Below, piece after piece: positions 45,909-58,017 of a stretch of 64,000 nucleotides of DNA; the stretch's first letter is position 1; each line of letters opens with the position of its first letter. The DNA comes from Geosiphon pyriformis (Eukaryota; Glomeromycota; Glomeromycetes; Archaeosporales; Geosiphonaceae): assembly GCA_016748015.1 (NCBI GenBank), contig JAAOMT010000283.1, positions 127,322-191,321 on the forward strand, written 5' to 3'. The notes under the pieces were generated by a model, which was not told where the DNA came from, did no database searches, and saw only the letters and a list, made by a program, of their open reading frames with translations. The position numbers were made by a program, and so were the translations under genes.

Positions 45909-47825
45909 ATGGAACTGGTGAGTTCATCTGCTGGTGGTTCTGGCTCTGGCTCGACTGGTTTGGGGACCTGTTCCAACACCAAAAAAAAGTGAGTGGATAG
46001 TGTCTACTCCTGTGGTGCGTTGTTTAAAAAACCGAAAAAGCCCGAAACAAGTGGAGGCATGATGGACTTATCTGCTGAACTGTTGAATTTGTTGAATATA
46101 GGTGACTCTGGAATAGAACCTGCAGTGTCTTGGGGCAGCAAGGTAGGTAGTATAGCTAGCAGTGTTAGTGGTCTTTTTGACATGAAAAACATGAAAAATA
46201 CAGTCACTAAAGAGACCAGTTACGTGGATTCAGTTGTTTCTGAGCATGGTGAAAATGAGGACAAAACAACACCTAAAAAAACCTGTACTTGAACATACAT
46301 GTTGGGGCATCTGCTAAAGGTTCTGATGTTTGATAACATGAGTGACAATAATGATGTTTTGATGCTTCTTTCTCCTAAGTTTGCCAGCTCTGTGCTGTTG
46401 ATTAAATCACGTGCAGTAGATATATGCAGTTTTAAGCCAGTCAAATTTTTTGCTCTAGATATAGATAAGTTGATTGCAGTAAAAAAAATTTTTTATCAAA
46501 TTGATGGTTTTGGGGAGGCATTAACTCCTTCAAAGTTTCCAAGCATAATAAGATCATCTTTTACTTCTGAATTGAGTTTGAAAAAGGCTAGGGAAATGGT
46601 GATTAGTGAAAAAATCTTTGTCAATGATGATGTAAGGAAAGTAAATAGCCGCTTAGATTGGGAAGTGATTATCAAGAAGATTCTGGTGGATCTTCCCAGA
46701 TCAGCAATTGAGGCAGTGTTTTCCAAATTTGGTAGGATTGTGTCTATTAAGTTGCAACTTATTGGTCTTTGGCAGAAGGCCCTAATAGAATATGAATCTT
46801 CAAAAATGGCTGATTTAGTCACAGCTCAATGGTCTGTATTGGTGGGAAAGGATTCTGTTTGTGTGGCCAAGACAATCAATGATAAACAAATGTGAGTATC
46901 TAGGAATCAACATAGGGCTTTGCTCTATACTTTACCAACTGGGACTACTGCTCACGATTTGTTAGGCTTACTGGAATCATATGGTGAGAAAACTTGTTTC
47001 ATTGGCCAGAATTCTAGTTCTTATGTTCATAATAGATGCGCGATAATTTATTTTGGTAATGAAGCATCCAAGTTAGTAGCTATTGGTTCAGTTTTAGTGT
47101 TTAAGGGCACAAATTTACATTGGGCTGGTCTTTCTCTGGCCTGTTGTGCTGCATGTAAACAATTTGGTCATGTTTCTGGTGTTTGTTCTGTGGGTGAGAA
47201 TTCTGGATCTTGTGGAAAGTGAGTGATTTCTAATCAGGATCGAGTTTGTTTGGCTGGCATTTATAAGAGGAAGCAGGCTCCTATCTTCCGTCCCATGTCT
47301 TTCGCTGGTAAAACTTGGGCTCAAGTTGCTGGTGGCTCTCTCTTTTGTGTGTTTTCTTCTGGTTTTTCTAGTGCTAGTGCGCATTCTGGTTCGGTTCCTT
47401 CTTCTTTAATATCTGATCTTCTTATTATGTCTCAATTGGATATTTGTTTGGCAACATTGGAACGCTCTTTGGAGATTTTGGTGGATCAGGTTTCTGGTAT
47501 ATTGAAGAAGCTTAGTTTTGTCGATTTGGTGCTGTTGGCTTCTCTTTCTGATGGTGCATCTCTGGTTGTTTCTGTGCCTGCAGCTTTAGTTGTAAGTTCG
47601 GATATGGTCTTGGATGATGGATCAACTTTATCTGTTTTCCCATCTTCTGGTGCTGGTGAATCTGCTGCTGTTCTTAGTTCAAGTGGCTCTAGAGTTCTTA
47701 CCTCCAAAGTGGGTGGTTTGGAATCTAAGATGTCTGTTCTGGAAGCTTCAATTGGTGCTGTTCTGGCAAGATTGGATCTCTTGTGCTTTAATTCAGGTTG
47801 TTCTCTTCCATCCTCATCCCAATAA
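45909..47825 (+). pseudogene. LINE-D ORF1 (RRM-like and CCHC zinc knuckle)
   Basis: ATG 45909, beginning MELVSSSAGG with a Ser/Gly-rich stretch. TGA at 45990 falls after KKK. The frame continues as DSVYSCGALFKKPKK and reaches the shared KFFALDID, GFGEALTPSKFPSIIR block, then an RRM-like segment (ILVDLPRSA, VFSKFGRIVSIKLQLIGLWQKALIEYE) and the CCHC knuckle CAACKQFGHVSGVC, ending with a Ser/Val-rich C-terminus. TGA at 46893 corresponds to Trp in LINE-B. It would bind LINE RNA. The ORF1 stop is TAA at 47823-47825; the overlapping ORF2 start seen in LINE-C has become ATA. Confidence 0.8.
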
Positions 47826-50800
47826 GCTGTTTAGTCTGAAAATTTGCTATGTGCAATGTTAAAGGTATCAATGTTTCTACAAAGCAAGCGGACATTATTC
47901 ATTGACATATAGACTCGGGAAATATGGTTTCTTTTATCACTGAGATAAAGTTGAGGTTCTTTTCTGGGCCTTGGATAAGAGATAAGTTTGATGGAGTGCA
48001 AATTTTTTTTTTAGGATTGGATAAAAGTTTTATGGGTACTGGAGTTGCTATTATTATGAACACTTTTTTGGCTCGTCATGTTTCTAAGATAGAAGAGATT
48101 CCCGGTCGGGTTATTTCTGTTCGGCTCTTGTTTAAGGGCAAACTTTTGGTTACTGTTTTGGGGTTGTATGCTGGTGTCTTGTCTGGGGCTAGGTTCAGTT
48201 AGGCTTCTGAAGTTAATTCTCTTATTGCAAAGACTGTCAACTTCAGCAATTTTGTTATCTTAGATGGGGACTTTAATGAGAGTGGATCTGGTAAAAGTGC
48301 TAGTTTCAAGTTTTGTTTAAGTCTGGATTTGGTCAACTCATTTGTCGGTTATCATTTGGCTGATTTTTATACATGGAGCAACTCAAGAGGAGTTGGGAAG
48401 ATGATTGATTACATTTTTGTTGGTGGTAATTTGTCTTCTGCTATAGCTAGTCATCAAGTGGTCTCTGTTTCAGATTTCTTTGACACCGATCACAGGGCAG
48501 TGGTGGTTTCAGTTGGTTTGGGTGGGCTTCTGGATGTTCAATTAAATAGTTTGCACAAACAGGTGAATAGAGACCATTGGAAGTTCAAAATCAAGGATGT
48601 TGACTGTACTGGATGAGCTAAATTTAAGGATCTCTCCTCAGCAAAACTCTTGTCTTTGGGTGAGATGTTCTCTGGTGCTAAAATACATGGTAATGTGGAT
48701 GCTATGTGGGCGGTTTTGGTGGGGGCTGTGGTAGATTTTGCTGATGTAACGTTTTTGAAGCATTGGTTTAGCGAGTTCAAGTGTTCAAAAAACATACATT
48801 CTTCTAGGTTTTTTGGTCTGGAAATGTTAGTGGCCAAGATTGTTAAGAAGTTTTGCTCTAGTGACTTGCCTGATACTAATCGTCTTGTGAGTAAATGATT
48901 AACTCTGGATGTTGTGAAGACTTGTGCTTTCAAGAACTTGGTTGATTCAGAGGTTAAATCTGATGTTGTTGTTAGGCATTTGTCATTGGTTTGCAGAGAT
49001 TACAGGAGGTCTAAGATGTTTAAGTCGAGATTGGCTGAGGAAGTGTCTGTCAGAAAGGCGATTGAAAAGCGTATGAATAATTTCTGTTCGGACAAAGGTA
49101 GTATGATCAGGAGTGTGTTGGAAAGACTCTTTTACAAGGTGGTATTGGATTATTTGGTAGTTGATGATAATTTGGTGTTGCTGTCTGGAGAAGTGAAGTT
49201 AAACATGAACAGAATAATGGAGAGGTGAACAAAGAAATGCTCTGTTCAGTCAGTGCTTCCTGATCTTTGGACTCGTCAGTATGCGCCTTTAGACTATGTT
49301 TGGAATAATACCTTTTCAGGTATTATGTATACAATCAGTATGGGAGAGCTACTTTCTGTTGTTGGTGGTCTACCTGATAGCAAGGCTGCTGGTTTGTCTG
49401 GCATTTCTAATGAGTTGTGGAAGCATAGTGGGGAAGTAGTTTTGGGGTGCCTGTTGGCACTATTCAATAAGTGTTTGTTTGTTGGTATGGTGTCTGTTTT
49501 GTAGAAGAGGGCATGGGTGTCTATGATTCCTAAGCCTTATAACTGGGATGGGCTTCTTATGAATACTTAGCCTATTGCTTTAATTGAGACTGCCAGGAAG
49601 ATTCTTTCCAAAGTTCTGTCTGATTGTATTTTGATGGCTTGTAGCAAGTTCAACGTTTTTTGAGGTGACAACTTCTCAGTGCTAAAGAGTACGTTCACAC
49701 AATCTCCGGTGTTTGCTGTTGGTTCAGTGATTGAGGATGTCCTTGAGAAAAATAAGGAGTTGTGGTTGGTCTTGCAAGATATGCGGAAAGCTTATGATTC
49801 AGTTGGATGGCATCATTTGAGGGCTAGTTTGCAGCGTGTCAAGATGTGTAAGAGATTTATAAGGTTTTTTGGTGGTATTCATGAGAATAGAGTTAACAGG
49901 GTGATGACTGACTTTGGTTTATCTGATGGTTATAAGGTACATGATGGACTGGATCAGGGTGAAGTCTTTTTGCCACTTCTATGAAGAATTTTTTATGATC
50001 CACTTTTGTGTGAGGTTAAGAGGCATAAACATTTGTGTAGATACCAGATTGATACTAAGTTTGTTTTGAAAACTGGCAGGATTGAGTGTGGTGGTGGTTT
50101 GACATCATATTTTTCAGCTGGTGTATTTGTTGATGATATGATCTGGGTTGGGAATTGTCAGGCTTCCACTCAATATCCTCTGAACATTGCCAGCAAATTT
50201 TTTGTGGTCAATGATATTTCTATCAACAGTGAAAAGATGGTAGCTATTCCTATCAATCAGGGTGTTAAAGTGGTTTCATTGAGCATTTGTGGTCAGCCAA
50301 TTTCTATTGCTAGGAAAGATGAAGCACATTGGTATTTGGGTATCTTTTTGTCAACTGAGGGGCTCTCAAAGCTGAGTGTTGCCAAGGCTCATACAGATGT
50401 ACGTTTTTTTGTCAATGTTGTGCTCAAGAAGGCTATTACAGATAAACAATTCTCCTATCTGGTTTTGGCTATTTTGCAGCCTATTGTCAACTATTGTATT
50501 CAGTTCAGTTTTGTTCCTCTTGATGTTTGTCACAAGTGAGATGTCTTGGTTAGGAAGAGTCTCAGGTTTAAGACTTGTCTCTCCCGTGATTTTCTTGATA
50601 CTGCTTTGCATCATCCCTTATTGTATGGCCTAAAGCCTTTTGAGCAGATGCAGTCAAAGGGGAAGATTGCTGCTCTGATAATGTTCTCTAATGCCTCTGG
50701 TATTCTCAGACATTTGTTTAGTCATAGGTTTTTGGATCTACAGGTTCTTGGTTGGGCTTCTTTGGATCTATTGCAGTTTCTGGTTAGGTTGCGTGTTAAT

Positions 50801-52506
50801 CCAGTGAACAATTTTTTGGCTGGGATGGTGAAGATTTTTTTAGGCAGTGAGCTGTCTTTGGTGAACAACCTTCCTATTGTGTTTCGTAGTTCTGGTCGTT
50901 TTCTGTTGTTCTCTTTTCTTGGAAAGTCTCTGTATTTTGATTCAGTCAAATCTCTTAAATGCTTTGGTATTGCTTTTGGTGATCGACTTTTTGATAAGAA
51001 GGGTATTTTGTTGGATTGAAAAACTTTTCGTTATTGGAAGAGATTGGATCCATGTGGTTCTGTGCCTTATTGGTTCATGGTTTTTTCTGAATTTTTGAAG
51101 GGTTAGGGTTATTCATTTTCTGATTCTGTTAGCTTTGTGAGGAAGCTTAGTTTGGACATTTTAGGGTCTGGGGAATTTTTTACAGTGAAAAATGGTTTAC
51201 ATGACATTTGGTCTGGCTTTTTTGAAGTCTTTATGGATGGGTCTTTGAGGAATGCAGACTCTGCTGAAGTCATCTGTGGTGCTGCTGCATACTTCCCGGT
51301 CTTGGATAGAAGCATTAATGTCGCTGTTCATGGTTTTTTGTCATTTACTATAGCCGAATTACAGGCTGTCGCTTTGTCCTTGGAGTGTATTTCTTCTTCA
51401 AGCACTATGGTATTGTATCTTGACAGTCAAGCTGCTATTGATGTATGTGTGTCTGAGATGTCTTTGGCCACCCCCAATTTCTGTAATCAATGCTGGCTGG
51501 AGAAGCATCATATTTTTAATTTGGTCAGAGATAAAGATCTTAGTGTGAGTTGGGTTAAGATGAAAAGCCACTCTGGGATTCCTAGTAATGTGGAGGCTGA
51601 CTTGGCTGCTGGGACTGCCTCTGGATCCCTCTTTTCTCTTTTTGCTGATGTGCGTGAACATTTTTTGGTTGCTGAAGGTGTCGCTGTTTTTGGTAATACA
51701 TGTTATTTTGTCAGAGATATTTTTCAGTCTGTTTGTTGTGCTCATTGGGAGGCTGGTCCTGGTTGTGATGTGGTTCCAAATGTGATGATTGGTTGCATAG
51801 ATTGGGTTGTCACTGCAAAAGTGTGACATCCTGATTTTCATATGTTTGCTGAATTCACTAGTTGTAAGTTCTCAACGCTTTGTACTTATCTTATGAAGGC
51901 TGTGCACAGGAGATTGCCAATGGCAGTCAGAAAAAGGTTGTATGATAAGTGCTACCCTAGTGTGTTGTATTTATTGTGCAGTGGAATGGAGTTTTTTGAC
52001 CATGCTTTTACTTGTGTTCATGAATCTGGTGTTTGTGGTGAAATCTTGGCTGAGACTTCTGTCCATTGGTCAGCTTTGGCTGATAGTTTTCTTACTTCTG
52101 CCATATTGCAAGTTTTGTCACAATGTTCTATTGATGTTGGGTTGTATATTTTGATTTGCAAAGGGTTTGTGCTGGGGGAGTGGTATGAGGAGACTTGTGG
52201 TATTTTCGAGGATAGTAAGGTGGCTGCTGCTCAGATTGTTGATTATGTCAGGTTCGTTGTTGGGTTACATTAGCTAAGGTGTGATTGGTTAAGTCCAGCC
52301 ACCAGGTGGTAATGGAGAAGGCTGGTCTGATTTGTGATGGTGGTGTTGTTTCTGGACTCTTTCGTGGTGTGCCTTCAGTTTTGTCTAATGGTGTTGTAAG
52401 ATTGCTTGATGTGGCCAATTCTTTTGCTGTTAGCTTTGGTCATCAGAAGCCATTTTGTTTCTTTTTTGGTCTGGGTGGCAGTGTGCAAGTTAATATAAGT
52501 GTGTAG
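47822..52506 (+). pseudogene. LINE-D ORF2: endonuclease, reverse transcriptase, RNase H
   Basis: Endonuclease at 47850-48560 (CNVKG, TEIKL, LGLYAG, DGDFNES, FDTDHRAV); RT at about 49270-50540 (KAAGLSGISNELWKH, GDNFSVLK, FVDDMIWVG near 50130); RNase H at 51220-51610 (VFMDGSL, TIAELQAVALSLE, LYLDSQAAID, KSHSGIPSNVEADLAA) with catalytic acids kept; finger CSGMEFFDHAFTC near 51980; C-terminus VNISV. Stops at Trp positions of relatives: 47904, 48614, 48896, 49226, 49502, 49982, 50537, 51017 and 51823; one at Gln (48200). A short frameshifted part lies at 52270-52300. Confidence 0.85.
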
Positions 52507-52641
52507 TGTTGTCTTGTCTGGTCTAAGTGACTAGTTACATGTAGAGAGTACATGAGTTGTATTTAGTTTAAGCCTCTTAGTTTGGTTCTATGTACTAGAT
52601 AGCAATTAGGCTATGCTCGTTAAATACATTAATAAAAAAAA

Positions 52642-52974
52642 AATTAAAAATAATAAGTTGGTTAATAAAAATATAATTATAATATTTGGTTTTAGTTTTA
52701 AGTTATGCAAAATTTTTGCAATTTTACTGTAATTATAATTAGTTTAAACAAAATATGTTTAAATAAAAATTTTTACTAATAATTTTGTTAAAAATTTAAA
52801 TTTATTAGAAATTATTAAAAATATATTAACTTTTTTTTAAATTTAAATTTTAATATAAATATTAATATTAAGTAATTAAAAGTTAAAAAACATTTTTGAT
52901 GTTTTAAATATTAAGATAACAAATTTTTTAACTTTTAATATTATTTTTACTTATATAATAATAATAATAATAAA
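52642..52974. other. AT-rich stretch with (ATA)n
   Basis: No gene; a short TAA/ATA microsatellite at 52958-52974. Confidence 0.6.
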
Positions 52975-53760
52975 TAAATTAAATAAATAGCCAATTAAAA
53001 ATAAGTGTAATAAAAAAAGAATTCTAGAATTTATTTTAACTGAAATTTTAAAATTTTAAAATTTTAATAATACTCTTAGTAAAAATCACAGAATTTCAGA
53101 ATTTTAAAAAATTTTGTATAATGAAAAATTATGTATATATAACAGTAAAAGTAGAAAAAAAAAGCAAACAATAATTCAAGACTTAATTTTTTCTTTTTTT
53201 TATTTATTTTAAAAGTTAATTTGCTATTACTTAAAATAAAATTATTTACTTATTAATAAAATTATTAATTACTACTTAATTTATATTATTATTATCACTT
53301 AATTAAATTATTTACTATTTTTTGTCATATTAATAATTTATACTAATAATAATTAATACTTAACTACACTAAAACAATAGTTTTTGACTATTAATAAAAT
53401 ACTAATTTTTTATTTTTTTTATTTTGTTGTTGTGTTTATTAAAATTAATTAAAAAAAACATTAAAATTATAATATTAGAAATTATTTAATAAAAGACATC
53501 AAAACAAAGCATAAAGTAAATAGTAAAAATTATTTACCAAAAAAGTGTATTTATTAAAATAAACTAGTTATTATATTAAAGAATTAAATATCAAATATTA
53601 CCAATTATTTACAATTGAATTTTTGTTTATTATACAAAAAATTCAATGAAAACTTTCAGATCACAAAAACTGTTAGAACATATTTTCATAATTATTTATT
53701 AAGTACTAAGTTATAAAGTTTATTATTTATTTTAATAGCTAAATAATTATTTATAATATT
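52975..53760 (+). mobile_element. AT-converted relic of gypsy LTR and leader
   Basis: Aligns along its length with 9480-10270: ATAGCCAATTAAAAATAAG; AATCACAGAATTTCAGAATTTT in U3; TATGTATATATAACAGTAAAAGTAG for the TATA region; CACTAAAACAATAG; TTTATTATACAAAAA; TTAAGTACTAAGTTAT; and a decayed gag start near 53720. Most G and C are lost. Its U3 is of the 3'-LTR (AGAATTCC) type, not the GCACATTGC type. Confidence 0.75.
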
Positions 53761-54059
53761 ATATTATTAAAAATTTTGCTTTTTGTTTATATTAATTAAA
53801 GATTTTTAATAATTAATAACAAAATAAATTTTAAAAATATTTGGTGTTTTATAAAAAAATAAATTAAGTTTATTAGTATATAATTTGATAAAAAAAATTG
53901 AAAATATAAAAATAATTACTATGTCTTAATTAATATACCAAATTATATAAAACAAGTTTTATTAAAAAATTAATAAAAAATTCTTTTATTATTTGTTTTA
54001 ATTATTATTTTACAATATTGCTTTATTAATTTTATTAAATCAATTAAGATAAATTTATA

Positions 54060-54300
54060 AATATTTTGTTATTTTTTTTCTATAAATTTTTTTAATTTAC
54101 TATAATTTTAAGATATTTTTTTTTCTACATTCTTTTTAATAATAGCTTAAAGGTTTTTTATTGGATTTAAATTGGAACTATTAGATAGCCATTTTAATAA
54201 ATTAATTGTATTTTTAGCAATAAATTTTTTGATAAGTTTGCTAATATGTTTAGAGTTATTATCTTGTTAAAATTGCCAATTGTTCTTTAGTATTGCTATA
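54060..54300 (-). pseudogene. Tc1/mariner-type transposase relic
   Basis: The minus strand reads, with one stop, a run from NNWQF through QDNNSKHISKLIKKF, LLKWLSNSSNLNPIKNL and AIIKKNVEKK. This is the conserved end of Tc1/mariner transposases: the QQDN.PKH block with the second Asp, and the W.S.SPDLNPIEN.W block, where the third acidic residue now reads Lys. Upstream sequence to about 54900 (minus) has weaker traces (LAKK, RNANFKA). Terminal inverted repeats could not be identified. The copy is heavily AT-shifted and inactive. Confidence 0.65.
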
Positions 54301-55748
54301 ATTTTAAATAAGTAATTACAAAAAATATTTATATAAAATTAAATATTCATTATTTAAATAAAACAAAATAAATTAATCTTTTTTTTTCATAAAAATCTTT
54401 CATATAAAAAGCTTTGTTCAATCTTTAATTTAAAATAAATTGGTTAAATATTTTTATATTAATATTTTACTGTATTTTAAAAAAGTTAAAAAAATGTTTT
54501 ATTAGTAAAAACTTTTTTTTTCAGTTATTATTTAAGTGTTTTTTGGTCTATTTTACACATTTTTACTTATGTTCTTTAATTAGTATTAGAATTGTTTTAG
54601 AAAAACTTTTTTATAATTAAAATTAAATAAATAGTTTTGAATAATAAATATATAAAAAATATTTATTCTCTTTTTAACCAAATATTTAAACAAAACTAAA
54701 ATTTTTTTACAAATAATCGGTTTTAATACTTTTAAAGAATTTTTTATAATTTTTCTTGGCTAATTTTTACAATTTACATGTTTTATTGTTCCTTTTTTTT
54801 GAATTTTTTGAGAATATTATAGATTATAAAAAAATATATATTTGTTTTATTCTGTATTTTTTGCTTTAAAATTAGCATCTCAAAAACAAATTTTAAAAAA
54901 ATTTTTAGTTAATATATGAGAAAATATTTTTAAAATTTAGTTATTTATTATATATTCTGTTTTTATTTTTACTATCATAAAACTTATCAAAAATAATCAA
55001 ATTAAATACAATTTTAGTAGATTTATATTTTTTTCATATTTTTCCAAATTTTTTTTTATCAAACTGTAATTTAATAAAAATTTAAAGTATTTAAATTTTT
55101 TTTAATTATAAATTATAATTAAGTAAAAATAATTTTAATTTGGTATTTTAATAATTATATACAAATTAATTTAACAAATTATAATATAACTGTTTTTTAT
55201 ATATATTTAATAAAAGTATTTTACAAATAAGTTTTAATATTATTATATAAAAAACTTTATAATTTAAGTTATTTTATAATAATATATATTAAATATAATA
55301 AAATAAAAGACTTTAATTATTTATTTTGTATGTTTTAAATATTATTATTTAAAAAAAAATTAGCAAAAATAATATTAATAAGTAAATAACTTTATTAAAT
55401 TATATTTTGTTTATTAACCAGGTATTTTTTAATGATTTTAATATAAATTATGTATTTATTATTACTTGTTAATTTGCTTTTTATTAAGTAAAACTTCAAA
55501 AAAAAAGTTGTAATTTTAGTACTGTAAAAATCAGGCTATATTATTTTTTAACAATAATAAACAATTTTATGATAATTTATTGCTTATTTTTATTGAAAAT
55601 GAAATTTTTAAACAAATAATATTGTTAAAACAATGTACAATATTGGTATTTTAATATATAATTATTAAAAAGCTAAAATATTCCCAAATTTTCAAGTTAA
55701 AAAGATTATTCTTTACTTTAGCAAATTTGTAGTCAAAACAGAAAGTGA
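54301..55748. other. AT desert, partly decayed transposon
   Basis: The left part probably holds the rest of the Tc1/mariner relic; the remainder has no readable gene. The last 60 bases form the SWAP gene promoter or leader. Confidence 0.5.
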
Positions 55749-55760
55749 TTGACTAGAATT

Positions 55761-58012
55761 ATGTCTTCTCCTATGTTTTTTAGCGAAACTTTATTACCCG
55801 AAAAACCGCTTCGCTCTGAAGAACACAAATCTAGCGGTGGGCCTCCAACGAAGGTGTCTTCCGCCAATCGGATCAGACCTAGGCGTAATAAACACCAGCG
55901 CAAAAAGCAACGCACAAATAGTCCACAAGACTACGATTTCTTGGTGTTTGGTTATGAAGCAAAGGCGTTTCGTGACGACGAAATGGCCCAAAAAATCAAC
56001 GAAGGTCAGCTCTTAATTCCTTGGCGAGGTGAAGAAAGTACCGAGAAACTGATATTATTAGATAGGTAAGGGTGCTCTGAAATCAGAAATTCAGAATTCG
56101 ATATCGGCTTGATGTCATGTACTTTTTTGGTGGTTTTATTCTTTGGAAGAATCCACTATTTGCTCCTTTTTTTTGTTCTTTTGTGACGCGTTACAACTCA
56201 AAACTAACTTTCCATTAGAGGTTCGAATGTAGTACCTATTTCGCTTGAGCCAACTCTAGAAATTTTCACACAGAAAATTTTTCCATGTAGATTTTAAGAT
56301 ATATTAGAAAGAAGAGGTGTTCATCACACATGAAGGGAGCGCACAAACGATGGAGCAACCTAGCTACTGAATCGGTTTTTTTCTCTTTTTGACCTATTTA
56401 AACATGGTATATACTCGGCAAATCGGAGGCTACCAATCAAAAAGATCTCTACGGCCATCGCGAGAAAGGCCAAATATAATCTTTAAGGAATTTTAATATT
56501 AAATTATTTTTTCCCCATCAAAACACCCTATATTTCTATCATCTCTTATATTGTAAAACATTAGGTATGATGCGAGAAATCTTCTTGATGACCGTGATCA
56601 ATTCCGTAAGGTCGTCTATAGTTTTTCACCTACAGAGGAGGAAATTGAAGAAGAGAAATTGTGTAACGAAGAACGATGGATGGATCTTGATTCTGACGCA
56701 GAGGAGATGCATGATTTATCTGAAGAAGAACGAGGCATATATATAGGTAAATAATCCTTTACTGCTATTTCTCCTACCCATATCTCAGAAAGATGATTAT
56801 ATTTTCACCCAATTACAGAGGAAAAAAGAAAAAGACTTAATATAGAAGAAAAAAATAATGAATTTTCCTATGATTATTCTGAAGAAACTCATCAGGAATT
56901 GTCTGGTAATTGTAATTAAAATAGTATCATTTATTTTCGATTTTATCAGAATACCTAAACTTTATTTCATTCTTCAGAGAAAATACAAGAAAGTAATGAT
57001 CAGAATGATAACTTGGAATACACACCTAAATTTATTGTACCACGTAAAATGGCCACGGTTAGTGAATAAAAAAAATGTGGATTAATGTCTTTAATAAATT
57101 CTTAAATCCATTATACACTTTTTCTTTAGCCTACCAGTGTCCGTGTTGATGAGATTATCGAGCGCACCGCAAAATTTTTAAATGCCAGCAATGATCCACA
57201 AATAGAAATTGTGTTGCAAGCTAAACAAGCAAACAATCCAAGTTTCTCTTTTCTGAACAAAGATGATCCATTATATCCGTATTATAAACACGTGAGGTTA
57301 CTCTTACAAACGGGTCTTTTTGCGTACGGCAATAACAGCGATGATAATGAATCAAGTGAAGCCGAAGAAGATAATGAGAAACTGGACACAGGATCATTTA
57401 CAGAAAAGCTTCAAGATTCTGACCAACAGAAAACAAAAGATGAAAATTTGGAGAGCAAAAAGACCGAAAATCTTATGAATAACAAGGAAGTAATTGACCA
57501 ACGATCGGGAACTCCACCACCACCACCACCACCACCACCACCATCATCACCCCCAAAGCCTTATGGACCTGTTGTGTGAGTATTCAACCAATGAATATAA
57601 CATTTTACTGCGATTTGGTTTAAAATTCCAGGAATAAAAGGTCAGGTTAAAAGTTTTACTTGAAATTTCTTATTTCAGAACTCCCACAGCTGATCTTCAA
57701 GCTGTCATTGATGAACTCGCTGTCCACATCGCGAAAAGTGATGTTTCCGTTGAATCAAAAATTCGTGGACAACATATCGATGACCCGCAATATAGTTTCT
57801 TATTACCGTGGAATGAGTTTAATCCATATTACAAGTTTAAAATTCAGAGTGAACGGAAGTTAAATGAAAAGATAAAAAAGGAAGAACAATCAAAAAAGCA
57901 ACAATCTGCTGGACAAATGAATGGGAAAAACCCAGAAGTTGATGAAGGCAGTGAGAAACAACAGCGATGGGAAAAGCAGCGACAACAACCTAATTTTCTT
58001 CCAGTTCCTTAA
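55761..58012 (+). CDS. SWAP-type splicing regulator (suppressor of white-apricot homolog)
   Basis: Six exons: 55761-56065, about 56565-56746, 56819-56905, 56978-57057, 57130-57575, 57679-58012; about 477 aa. An N-terminal DRY_EERY domain (DFLVFGYEAKAFRDDE, LIPWRG, LILLDRYDARNLLDD) is followed by an acidic region, SURP 1 (DEIIERTAKFL, NNPSFSFLNKDDPLYPYYKHV), a Pro run (ten Pro at about 57514-57543) and SURP 2 (VHIAKSDVSVESKI, DPQYSFLLPWNEFNPYYKF). It ends in a Gln/Lys-rich tail without a long SR domain. SURP proteins regulate pre-mRNA splicing in the nucleus. Intron 1 is about 500 nt against about 70-105 for the others. The exon 2 start is uncertain by one base and was placed partly so that the spliced frame closes. 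Confidence 0.85.
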
Positions 58013-58017
58013 CAATT

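Larger units (their letters stand above)
45783..52640 (+). mobile_element. LINE-D: near full-length non-LTR retrotransposon
   Basis: About 6.9 kb: GC-richer leader from 45783; ORF1 45909-47825; ORF2 to 52506; 3' UTR with GTGTAGTGTTG, GACTAGTTACATGTAGAGAGTACATGAG and GCTCGTTAAATACATTAAT, then a poly(A) tail at 52633-52641. ORF1 is of the LINE-A type. Very few frameshifts; the damage is mostly stops at Trp positions. Confidence 0.9.

Noticed and set aside
36751-52506. UGA (or UAG) read as Trp, an altered genetic code
   Set aside because: Stops at Trp sites explain the pattern at first sight, but both TGA and TAG (and one TAA) are involved, many Trp sites keep TGG in the same copy, and catalytic Asp and Gly residues are also changed by G to A. 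Host genes use TGG for Trp. None of the six complete host genes here ends in TGA, so the window alone does not formally exclude it.
57514-57543. CCA repeat as a microsatellite
   Set aside because: It encodes the Pro run of the SWAP protein between the SURP domains, in frame, so it is described with that gene.
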